From CBDIBC01 sp965276635 (GTDB lineage: Bacteria > Actinomycetota > Acidimicrobiia > Acidimicrobiales > Palsa-688): DNA of 64,000 bases. A model generated the notes under the pieces. The model saw only the letters and a list, made by a program, of their open reading frames with translations, searched no databases and was not told the origin of the DNA. The stretch's first letter is position 1. Every line of letters starts with the position of its first letter. Positions 57,131 through 64,000 of the stretch are shown piece by piece. Position numbers and translations under genes: made by a program. The stretch spans positions 124,001 through 188,000 of the forward strand of contig CBDIBC010000004.1 of assembly GCA_965276635.1 (NCBI GenBank), written 5' to 3'.

Positions 57131-58036
57131 ATGTTTGCCCCACGCTCCGGCCGCTTCGGCGCGGTCCTCTGCGCCATGGCCACACCGTTCGACGCCGAGG
57201 GCGGCTTGGACGTGGACGGTGCCGTGGCCCTGGCCCGCCGCCTGGTCTCCCATGGCAACGACGGGCTGGTGCTCACCGGCACTACCGGTGAGAGCCCGGT
57301 GCTGAGCCACGACGAGAAGCGCACCCTGTGGCGGGCGGTGACCGAGTCGGTGACCGTCCCTGTCCTGGCCGGCACCAGCACCGCGGACACGGCCCACTCC
57401 GTGGCGCTGACGGCGGCTGCTGTCCAGGCCGGCGTGTCGGGGATCCTGGCCGTCACCCCGTACTACAGCCGCCCCTCGCAAGCGGGCATCAGCGCTCATT
57501 TCCGGGCCATCGGCGCCGCCGCGGCCGGTCTACCGGTGCTCGCCTATGACATCCCTGTCCGGAGCAGTCGCCGCATCGCTCCCGAGGTCCTCTGGCAACT
57601 GGCGGCCGATGGCGTGATCGTCGGCGTCAAGGACGCCACCGCCGATCCGGCCGGTGCGGCGGCGCTGGTGGCCGGTGCGCCCGACGGCTTCGACCTCTAC
57701 AGCGGCAACGACGGCGACACCCTCCCCCTGCTCGCCGTCGGTGCGGTTGGTGCCATCTCGGTCGAGTCGCACTGGGCCGGTGAGCTGGTCGGCGAGATGA
57801 TCGCCGCGTTCACCAAGGGTGACGTCGAGCACGCCCGCCTGGTCAATGGCCGCCTGCTCAGCTCGCATCGCTTCCAATCCTGCGACGCGGCGCCGAACCC
57901 GGTGCCGACCAAGGCCATGCTGCGAACGCTCGGGCTACCCGGCGGCCAGTGTCGCCTCCCACTCGGGCCGGCGCCATCGGAGACCGAGGATGCCGCGTCT
58001 CGTCTCGCTGCCGAACTGCAGCTGACCCGTGGCTGA
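57131..58036 (+). CDS. dapA: 4-hydroxy-tetrahydrodipicolinate synthase
   Basis: A 301-residue aldolase condensing pyruvate with aspartate semialdehyde. The Schiff-base lysine is K167 in VIVGVKDAT, the proton-relay residues are in TGTTGESPVLSHDEK (T51/T52) and Y139 of VLAYDIP, with the Y111-Y112 pair in VTPYYSRPSQAG. Length normal. The 3' end overlaps rnj by 8 nt, as in mycobacteria, where dapA and the RNase J gene are also adjacent. Confidence 0.95.
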   Translation: MFAPRSGRFGAVLCAMATPFDAEGGLDVDGAVALARRLVSHGNDGLVLTGTTGESPVLSHDEKRTLWRAVTESVTVPVLAGTSTADTAHSVALTAAAVQAGVSGILAVTPYYSRPSQAGISAHFRAIGAAAAGLPVLAYDIPVRSSRRIAPEVLWQLAADGVIVGVKDATADPAGAAALVAGAPDGFDLYSGNDGDTLPLLAVGAVGAISVESHWAGELVGEMIAAFTKGDVEHARLVNGRLLSSHRFQSCDAAPNPVPTKAMLRTLGLPGGQCRLPLGPAPSETEDAASRLAAELQLTRG

Positions 58037-59693
58037 TCCGGTACGGGTCGTCTTCCTGGGCGGCCTCGGCGAGATCGGTCGGAACTGCGCGTGCATCGAG
58101 GTCGCCGGGCGCATCATGATCCTCGACTGCGGGATCATGTTCCCCGACACCGACATGCCCGGCGTCGACCTGGTCCTGCCCGACTTCACCTGGCTGCTGG
58201 CCAACGCCGACCGGGTGGAGGGCTGCCTGATCACCCACGGCCACGAGGACCATTGCGGCGGGCTCAGCTTCCTCCTACGGGAGCTGTCCTTCCCGATCTA
58301 CGGCTCGGCCCTCAGTCTGGGCCTGGCCCGGAGCCGCATCGAAGAGGCCGGGCTCCTCGGCCGCACCACGATGATCCCGGTCCACGATGGCGAGCGGCGC
58401 AAGATCGGGCCGTTCGACGTGGAGTTCATCCCCGTGACCCACTCGGTGCCACACGGCTTCGCCACCGCCTTCCACACGCCCCAGGGCGTCATCCTGCACT
58501 CGGGTGACTTCAAGATCGACCTCACCCCCGTCGACGGCCGGGCCACCGACCTGGCCCGGATCGGGGCCATCGCGGCCACGTCCGGGGTCCGCCTGCTGCT
58601 GTCGGACTCGACCAATGCGGAGGAGGAAGGCCACACGGCCAGCGAGCGCAGTGTGGGCCAGGTTCTCTCCGACCTGTTCGTCGCCCACCCCGACGAGCGG
58701 ATCATCGTGGCCTGCTTCGCCAGCCACATCCACCGCATCCAGCAGATCGCCGACGCCGCCATCGCCGCGGGGCGAACGCTCGCCACCCTCGGGCGGTCCA
58801 TGGGCAAGAACGTCGCCCTGGCCCGATCCATGGGCCTGCTGGAGATCCCAGACGGGCACCTGGTCGACATCGAGAAGGTCGGCGGCCTCGACCCGCGACG
58901 GGTCTGTGTCATCTCCACCGGATCGCAGGGCGAGCCCATGTCCGCCCTGTCGCTCATGGCCGCCGGCGACAACAGGTGGCTGACCGTCGGCGAGGGCGAC
59001 CTGGTCGTGCTGTCCTCGCACGCCATCCCCGGGAACGAGACGAGCGTCGGCAAGGTGATCGACGGCCTTACCCGTCGCGGTGCCGACGTGGTCCACTCCG
59101 GGCTGGCCCGGGTCCACGTCAGCGGCCACGCGCAGCGCGAGGAGCTGAAGACCCTCCTCTCCCTGACCCGACCGGACTCGTTCATCCCCGTCCACGGCGA
59201 GTTCCGTCACCTGACCCACCACGCCCGGTTGGCTCGCCAGATGGGCGTGGCCGAGTCGCGCACGCTGCTGGCCGAGGACGGCGACGTCATCGAGCTGACC
59301 GACAAGGGCATCGACTTCGTCGGTGAGGTGCCGGCGGGCTACCTCTACGTCGATGGCATCGTCGGTGACGTCGGCCGCGGCGTCCTGCGGGATCGCCGCG
59401 TGCTGTCCGAGGAGGGGGTCATCGTCATGGTGCTGACCGTGGACTCCAAGAGCGGCGAGGTTCTCACCGGCCCCGAGATCATCACACGGGGCTGGGTGTA
59501 CGCACCGGAGGCTGAGTCCCTCCTCGGCGAGGCCCGGGCCGCCGTCCTGGCCGCAGTGGAGGACAGCGCCGGCCGCTCCGGCTCGGTCGACGTGGAGAGC
59601 GTCCGGCGGACGGCTCGCTCCGCGCTGGGCAAGTTCGTGTCCGAACGGACCCGCCGACGGCCCATGATCGTCCCGGTCGTCACCGAGGTCTGA
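58029..59693 (+). CDS. rnj: Ribonuclease J
   Basis: A 554-residue metallo-beta-lactamase nuclease with both endo- and 5'-exonuclease activity in this family. Zinc motif HGHEDH is at 70-75; further ligands lie in TLATLGRSMGKNVALARSMG and PVHGEFRHLTHHARLARQMG. Beta-CASP motifs (LLSDSTNAEEEGHTASERSV, ACFASHIHRIQQI) and the C-terminal dimer domain are complete. GTG 58029 overlaps dapA. With PNPase it would handle mRNA and rRNA turnover. Confidence 0.96.
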   Translation: MADPVRVVFLGGLGEIGRNCACIEVAGRIMILDCGIMFPDTDMPGVDLVLPDFTWLLANADRVEGCLITHGHEDHCGGLSFLLRELSFPIYGSALSLGLARSRIEEAGLLGRTTMIPVHDGERRKIGPFDVEFIPVTHSVPHGFATAFHTPQGVILHSGDFKIDLTPVDGRATDLARIGAIAATSGVRLLLSDSTNAEEEGHTASERSVGQVLSDLFVAHPDERIIVACFASHIHRIQQIADAAIAAGRTLATLGRSMGKNVALARSMGLLEIPDGHLVDIEKVGGLDPRRVCVISTGSQGEPMSALSLMAAGDNRWLTVGEGDLVVLSSHAIPGNETSVGKVIDGLTRRGADVVHSGLARVHVSGHAQREELKTLLSLTRPDSFIPVHGEFRHLTHHARLARQMGVAESRTLLAEDGDVIELTDKGIDFVGEVPAGYLYVDGIVGDVGRGVLRDRRVLSEEGVIVMVLTVDSKSGEVLTGPEIITRGWVYAPEAESLLGEARAAVLAAVEDSAGRSGSVDVESVRRTARSALGKFVSERTRRRPMIVPVVTEV

Positions 59694-59740
59694 TCCCGGG
59701 CGGCCGCCTGCCCTCCCGCTGTGACCAGTGTGACTGCTGT

Positions 59741-59746
59741 TACGCT
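59741..59746 (+). promoter_or_regulatory. Candidate -10 box of ftsK
   Basis: TACGCT ends 10 nt before GTG 59757. A TGTGAC element lies 15 nt upstream at 59720-59725 as a possible -35. It argues for starting ftsK at 59757, not at the GTG at 59721. Confidence 0.35.
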
Positions 59747-59756
59747 CGGGGCTGCT

Positions 59757-62195
59757 GTGCCTACTGCGACCCGCCGCCGACGCAAGCCCACGACCCGGTC
59801 GACGCCGTCGGCCCGACCGCGCCGGGTCAGCAGCGGCAAACGGACGCGCCCGCCGGCTCGCCCCCACCCGCCCCGTCCCTCGCTCGGGACCCGCTGGCGG
59901 GAGACGATGGGCGCCCAGACCGACGACGTGTGGGGCATCGTCCTGCTGCTGGCCGCCACGCTGGCCGCGCTCGGCATCTACAGCCACCTCGCCGGCCCGG
60001 CCGGCCGACTCCTGGCCACGGCCACCGGTGACGGCCTGGGGTGGGCCCGTCTCCTGTTGCCGGTGCTATTGGCCGGGCTGGGGATCGGCCTGGTCCGCGC
60101 CGAGGAGGGCCACTCCCTGCGGCGGCCCGTGGTCGGCTCGGTGCTGTTGCTGGCCAGCGTCAGCGGCTTCGCCGACCAGCTCGGGCACCCCGCGCACTGG
60201 CACGGCCGCGTGGGATCTCTGCGCGTCGCCGGCGGCCTGCTCGGCGCCGGCATCGGTGTGCCCCTGCGGGCCGGGTTGGCCGTCTGGGGCGCCAGCCTGG
60301 TGCTCGTGGTGCTGGGCGCCATCTCGTTGCTCGTCATCACCGGCACCCCCGTCCGCGAGGTCGCCGCCCGGTTGCGCCAGTTCGGCGGTGTGGGTGGGCG
60401 CGCCATCGCCACCACCAGCCGGTCGGCTTCCGATGTGGGCCGTCGTGCCGGTCGCCGGGCGGCCACCGGCCGGCACCCGTCGGCCAACGACGGGACCACC
60501 GCGCTCTACGACCAGGAAGCCGACGGCCAGCCGGTCGATGGAGACGGCGGCCGCGAGCAGGTGGGCCGGACCCGGGCCCGCGGCCCGGTCGATCCGGCAC
60601 CGGCGGCCCCGGCCGGGCCGCCCGAGGCCCGCCCGGCGGTCCCCATCTCCGTGCCACCACCGGTCGTCGACGCCGACCCCGAGCAGCTGTCGATCTCCCT
60701 GGGACTGGCCGCGGCGGCCAGCGCCTGGCGGCTGCCGCCCCTGGCCCTGCTCAGCCGGTCGAAGGCCACCGAGATCGACCGCCGCCAAGTCGAGCGCATG
60801 GGCCACACCCTCGAGGACGCGCTCTCCGCCCACGGTGTCGAGACCCGCCTGGTCGGCATGACCGTGGGACCGACCGTGACCCGCTACGAGCTGGAGCTCG
60901 GCCCCGGCGTCAAGGTGGCCAAGGTCACCAACCTGCAGAAGGACATCGCCTACGCCATGGCGGCCGCCGACGTCCGCATCCTGGCGCCCATACCCGGCCG
61001 CTCGGCCATCGGCGTCGAGGTGCCCAACACCCAACGGCAGCTGGTCGCGGTCGGTGACATCCTCACCTCGCCCGAGGCCCACGCGGCCACCCACCCCCTC
61101 GACGTGGCTATGGGCCGCGACATCGCCGGGAGACCGGTGCTCGAGAACCTGGCCCACATGCCCCACATCCTGATCGCCGGCGCCACCGGCGCCGGGAAGT
61201 CGAGCTGCATCAACTCGCTGATCACCTCCATCCTGGTGCGGGCCACTCCCGACCAGGTGCGGCTGATCCTCATCGACCCCAAGCGAGTGGAGCTCGGCCA
61301 GTACAACGGCCTCCCGCACCTGCTGACCGGCGTGGTGACCAATCCCAAGAAGGCGGCCAATGCCCTGGCCTGGGCCGTCCACGAGATGGAGCGCCGCTAC
61401 GACCTGCTCGCCGAGGTCGGGGTGCGCGACATCACCGGCTTCAACGAGGCGTTCGACCGGGGCGAGCTGCGCGTCGAGACCGGGCCGGGACAGGAGCCCA
61501 AGGAGTACGCCCGCCTCCCCCTCATCCTGGTGGTGGTCGACGAGCTGAACGACCTCATGATGGTGGCCGCCCGCGACGTGGAGGAGTCCATCTGCCGCAT
61601 CGCCCAGATGGCGCGCGCCGTCGGCATCCACCTGGTCATCGCCACCCAGCGCCCGTCGGTGGACGTGATCACCGGTGTCATCAAGGCCAACGTGCCCAGC
61701 CGCCTGGCCTTCGCGGTCTCGTCGCTCGCCGACAGCCGCGTCATCCTCGACCAGCCAGGGGCGGAGCGGCTGATCGGCAAGGGCGACATGCTGCTGCTGA
61801 CCGCTTCCTCCAGCGTGGCCCGGCGCATCCAGGGTTCCTGGGTCGACGAGAGCGAGGTTCGCAAGGTCGTCGCCCACTGGCGCCGCCAGTCCGAACCGCA
61901 GTACGTCGACGGGGTGGAGGGCAGCGCCGACGGTCCCACCGGCTCGGTTGCCGGTGGCTCCGGCGGTGACAGCGACGACGACCTGCTCGAGGCGGCCATC
62001 GAGCTGATCGTCCGCAGCCAGCTCGGGTCCACGTCGATGCTCCAGCGCAAGCTGCGGGTGGGCTTCGCCCGCGCCGGGCGGCTCATGGACCTCCTGGAGC
62101 AGCAGGGGATCGTCGGTCCGTCCGAGGGCTCCAAGGCGCGGGCCGTCCTCATGAGCGTCGAGGAGCTCGAGTCCCGCCGCGAGCCGGGATCCTGA
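59757..62195 (+). CDS. ftsK: DNA translocase FtsK/SpoIIIE
   Basis: An 812-residue DNA pump for chromosome segregation at the septum. A basic Arg/Pro-rich start leads to four membrane segments between about 60 and 210 (GIVLLLAATLAALGIYSHLA, RLLLPVLLAGLGIGLV). A linker to about 330 is followed by the motor: GPTVTRYELELGPGVKVAKV, Walker A AGATGAGKSSCIN near 475-483, Walker B LILVVVDELNDLMM, then RPSVDVITGVIKANVPSRLA. The C-terminal gamma winged helix (LLEAAIELIVRSQLGSTSML, QRKLRVGFARAGRLMDLLE) would read oriented DNA sites. GTG 59721 is an alternative start. Confidence 0.95.
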   Translation: MPTATRRRRKPTTRSTPSARPRRVSSGKRTRPPARPHPPRPSLGTRWRETMGAQTDDVWGIVLLLAATLAALGIYSHLAGPAGRLLATATGDGLGWARLLLPVLLAGLGIGLVRAEEGHSLRRPVVGSVLLLASVSGFADQLGHPAHWHGRVGSLRVAGGLLGAGIGVPLRAGLAVWGASLVLVVLGAISLLVITGTPVREVAARLRQFGGVGGRAIATTSRSASDVGRRAGRRAATGRHPSANDGTTALYDQEADGQPVDGDGGREQVGRTRARGPVDPAPAAPAGPPEARPAVPISVPPPVVDADPEQLSISLGLAAAASAWRLPPLALLSRSKATEIDRRQVERMGHTLEDALSAHGVETRLVGMTVGPTVTRYELELGPGVKVAKVTNLQKDIAYAMAAADVRILAPIPGRSAIGVEVPNTQRQLVAVGDILTSPEAHAATHPLDVAMGRDIAGRPVLENLAHMPHILIAGATGAGKSSCINSLITSILVRATPDQVRLILIDPKRVELGQYNGLPHLLTGVVTNPKKAANALAWAVHEMERRYDLLAEVGVRDITGFNEAFDRGELRVETGPGQEPKEYARLPLILVVVDELNDLMMVAARDVEESICRIAQMARAVGIHLVIATQRPSVDVITGVIKANVPSRLAFAVSSLADSRVILDQPGAERLIGKGDMLLLTASSSVARRIQGSWVDESEVRKVVAHWRRQSEPQYVDGVEGSADGPTGSVAGGSGGDSDDDLLEAAIELIVRSQLGSTSMLQRKLRVGFARAGRLMDLLEQQGIVGPSEGSKARAVLMSVEELESRREPGS

Positions 62196-62248
62196 ACCCG
62201 TCGGCGTTTGCCCCGCGCCGACGTCCCTGAACCTCCCGGAGGACCCGC

Positions 62249-62254
62249 TACCTT
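62249..62254 (+). promoter_or_regulatory. Candidate -10 box of thrB
   Basis: TACCTT ends 6 nt before GTG 62261; leaderless spacing. Confidence 0.45.
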
Positions 62255-62260
62255 CGAGCC

Positions 62261-63115
62261 GTGCGAGCCCGAGCCCCGGCATCCAGCGCCAACCTCGGAC
62301 CCGGCTTCGACGTCCTGGCCGTGGCGCTCGCCCTCTACGTCCAGGTGGACATCGTCCCGGCCGGGCGCCTCACGGTCACCGCCAGCGGCCACGGCGCCGA
62401 GCTGCCGGCGAACGCCACCCACCTGGCCGCCCGGGTGGCCAGCGAGGTCCTCGGCCACGACCGCGTCCACATCACCATCCACTCCGAGGTGCCGGTGGGC
62501 AGGGGACTGGGATCGTCGGCGGCGCTGGCCGTCGCCACTGCGGCGGCGGCCGGCGCCAGTGACCCGTTGGCGCAGGGCGCTCGGATCGACGGGCACCCGG
62601 AGAACGCCGCCGCGTCAGCGGTCGGCGGACTGGTGGCCGCCACCACCATCTCCGGCCGGCCCGTGGTCCGGCGCCTGCCCCTCGACCCCCTCTTGCGGTT
62701 CGTGGTCGTCGTCCCCGAGCGGGAGCTGGCCACCCGCCAGGCCCGCGCTGCCCTGCCCAGGCACGTGGATCACGGCGACGCCTCGTTCAACCTGGGTCGG
62801 ATGGGCCTGCTGATCGCCGGCCTCGGCGATCGCCGCCTCCTCGTGCCCGAGGCGTTCGAGGATCGCCTGCACCAAGCGGCCCGCTCGGGTCTGTTCCCCG
62901 AGGCCCCGACCCTCCTCGCCGATCTGGCCGCCGTCGGCGCGCTGGGCGCGTGCTGGTCGGGGGCCGGGCCGAGCCTCCTGGCGGTCTGCACCAGAGCGAC
63001 CGCCAAGGACGTCGTGGCCGGCGCCCAGCGTGTGGTCGCCGAGCGACGGTTGCCCGCCCGGGTGCTCGCCCTGCGCCCCGACCTCGACGGTGTCACCGTT
63101 GACCGCTCGGCCTGA
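62261..63115 (+). CDS. thrB: Homoserine kinase
   Basis: A 284-residue GHMP kinase phosphorylating homoserine on the way to threonine. It begins VRARAPASSANLGPGFDVLA, the family start. The ATP-binding loop is VPVGRGLGSSAAL at 77-89, and the C-terminal GHMP motif GACWSGAGPSLLAV is present. GTG 62261 with a TACCTT box. It is not next to thrC or hom, its usual partners, so the gene stands alone. The closely related GHMP kinases are separable here by the N-terminal ASSANLGPGFD box. Confidence 0.93.
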   Translation: MRARAPASSANLGPGFDVLAVALALYVQVDIVPAGRLTVTASGHGAELPANATHLAARVASEVLGHDRVHITIHSEVPVGRGLGSSAALAVATAAAAGASDPLAQGARIDGHPENAAASAVGGLVAATTISGRPVVRRLPLDPLLRFVVVVPERELATRQARAALPRHVDHGDASFNLGRMGLLIAGLGDRRLLVPEAFEDRLHQAARSGLFPEAPTLLADLAAVGALGACWSGAGPSLLAVCTRATAKDVVAGAQRVVAERRLPARVLALRPDLDGVTVDRSA

Positions 63116-63241
63116 TTCGGCCGACATCGGTCGACATCGGTCGACGGGATGCGAGCCCGTCCGAGCGGGATTCCCGGGCCAGGGGGCGCCACGCCGCTAG
63201 GGTGGCGAGGTCCCGTTGTCGAATGGAAGGTGAGTGCCCGT

Positions 63242-63394
63242 ATGGCAACCTACGAGGGCTACTGCGTGAAATGCCGGACCAAGCGTGAGTTCGAGGGCCA
63301 GGAAGTGCAGCTGGCCAACGGCCGCCCGGCGGCGCAGGGCACCTGCCCGGTGTGCTCGACGAAGATGAACCGGATGCTCGGCACCAAGAAGTAA
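63242..63394 (+). CDS. DUF5679-like zinc-ribbon protein
   Basis: A 50-residue protein: MATYEGYCVKCRTKREFEGQ, EVQLANGRPAAQGTCPVCST, KMNRMLGTKK. Cysteines C8, C11 and C35, C38 form two CxxC knuckles of a zinc ribbon. The basic tail suggests nucleic acid contact. This small family is widespread in actinobacteria and its function is not established. ATG 63242 is preceded by GGAAGGTGAG at 63225-63234; TAGGGT at 63198-63203 is a likely -10 box. The 126-nt gap before it holds a short direct repeat (GACATCGGTC twice) and nothing else. Confidence 0.85.
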   Translation: MATYEGYCVKCRTKREFEGQEVQLANGRPAAQGTCPVCSTKMNRMLGTKK

Positions 63395-63481
63395 CGCGGG
63401 CATCGGAGGGCGTGCCGCCCGTGGCCGCCGCGACCGGGCTCGCTCCCGGTCGCCGGCGGCTCGGGCGCGTGTGGTGCCCGC

Positions 63482-63487
63482 TAGGCT
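63482..63487 (+). promoter_or_regulatory. Candidate -10 box of rimO
   Basis: TAGGCT ends 6 nt before GTG 63494; leaderless spacing. Confidence 0.5.
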
Positions 63488-63493
63488 GACGGG

Positions 63494-64000
63494 GTGCGGT
63501 ATTGGCTGGAGACCCTGGGTTGCCCCAAGAACCAGGTGGACTCCGACAAGCTGACCGGCACCTTGCATGCCGAGGGTTACGCCGCGGCCGATCGGCCCGA
63601 GGAGGCCGATCTGGTGGTGGTCAACACCTGCGCCTTCATCGAGTCCGCCCGCCAGGAGTCGGTCGACACCGTCCTGGCGCTGGCCGATGTCCGCCGGCCC
63701 GACGCTCGCCTGGTCGTGACCGGGTGCATGGCCGAGCGATACGGCGAGGAGCTGGCGGACGCCCTGCCCGAGGTCGACCTGGTGGCCGGTTTCGGCGTCC
63801 CCGTGGCCCTCGGCGCCAAGCCGGGACGGTCCGTGCCGGACTTCGACCTGCTGAACCTGCCCCGCCCGGCCGCGGCTGTCCCGTGGGCCTACGTGAAGGT
63901 CGCCGAGGGGTGCGATCGCAAATGTGGCTTCTGCGCCATCCCGTCATTCCGGGGTCGCCAGCGCTCGCGCCAACCGGTCGACATCCTGGCCGAGGTCGAC
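63494..64000 (+). CDS. rimO: Ribosomal protein S12 methylthiotransferase RimO, partial at right edge
   Basis: 169 residues are visible and the frame runs off the window. The N-terminal UPF0004 domain has cluster cysteines C10 (TLGCPKNQVD), C46 (NTCAFIESARQES) and C78 (TGCMAERY); the radical-SAM CxxxCxxC is C140-C144-C147 in AEGCDRKCGFCAIPSFRG. RimO adds methylthio to Asp of S12. ETLGCPKNQVDS and IPSFRG favour RimO over the tRNA enzyme MiaB. GTG 63494 with TAGGCT box. Confidence 0.93.
   Translation, partial: MRYWLETLGCPKNQVDSDKLTGTLHAEGYAAADRPEEADLVVVNTCAFIESARQESVDTVLALADVRRPDARLVVTGCMAERYGEELADALPEVDLVAGFGVPVALGAKPGRSVPDFDLLNLPRPAAAVPWAYVKVAEGCDRKCGFCAIPSFRGRQRSRQPVDILAEVD

Noticed and set aside
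1..64000. tRNA, rRNA, tmRNA, 4.5S RNA or RNase P RNA genes
   Set aside because: I looked in the gaps for cloverleaf arms, the GGTTCGA T-loop with matching stems and other hallmarks and found none that I could support. A covariance-model scan would settle it.

Overview
The window is a high-GC bacterial chromosome segment with the gene order of the actinobacterial translation and secretion core: coaD, DUF177-rpmF, plsX-acpP-rnc-mutM, smc-ftsY-ffh, rpsP-khpA-rimM-trmD-rplS-lepB, DUF2469-yraN-yifB-dprA-whiG, rpsB-tsf-pyrH-frr-cdsA-dxr-rseP-ispG, proS-rimP-nusA-ylxR-infB-DUF503-rbfA-truB-ribF, rpsO-pnp-M16 protease-dapB-dapA-rnj-ftsK. Mycobacterium and Streptomyces share this order. A WhiG-type sigma factor, DUF2469, a BldC-like HTH gene, many GTG/TTG starts and TAnnnT boxes 6-10 nt before start codons also point to Actinomycetota. 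The alanine/proline-rich extensions and the set of small zinc-ribbon proteins suggest a deep branch such as Acidimicrobiia, which is inference.

Layout. 1-2 kb: a minus-strand ArsR/SRPBCC operon and a VapBC-like toxin-antitoxin pair, separated by a perfect 19-bp inverted repeat. 2-17 kb: dense plus-strand housekeeping genes. 17.1-18.2 kb: a small disturbed zone in the position where rnhB is often found. It holds a 5'-truncated GAF-HTH gene, a perfect 21-bp hairpin, a 43-bp tandem repeat, and an rpmB gene on the minus strand that lacks its first zinc-binding CxxC. 18.2-25.1 kb: DUF2469, yraN, a trans-sulfuration enzyme, a crotonase, yifB, dprA and whiG. 25.5-46.4 kb: the translation, isoprenoid and membrane-biogenesis block, with a candidate attenuator before rimP-nusA-infB, a frameshifted DUF503 gene and a ylxR gene without a normal start codon.

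46.4-50.2 kb is an accessory island of visibly lower GC between ribF and rpsO, which are neighbours in many actinobacteria. It is flanked by 33-bp direct repeats (31 of 33 identical). It carries a small secreted protein, orphan ORFs, gene fragments and the decayed C-terminal part of a group II intron maturase. A gamma-glutamyltransferase gene is cut short 15 bp from the right-hand repeat. 50.4-64 kb returns to core genes: arfB, rpsO-pnp, an M16 protease, the lysine pathway genes dapB and dapA around a diiron ferritin-like protein, RNase J, FtsK, homoserine kinase, a DUF5679 zinc ribbon and the start of rimO.

Together the genes cover ribosome assembly and modification (rimM, trmD, rimP, rbfA, truB, rimO, rsmD), initiation, elongation and recycling (infB, tsf, frr), ribosome rescue (arfB), SRP targeting (ffh, ftsY, lepB), RNA decay (rnc, pnp, rnj), phospholipid precursors (plsX, acpP, cdsA), MEP isoprenoid synthesis (dxr, ispG) and chromosome handling (smc, ftsK, dprA, yifB). 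I found no rRNA genes, tRNA genes or CRISPR arrays.
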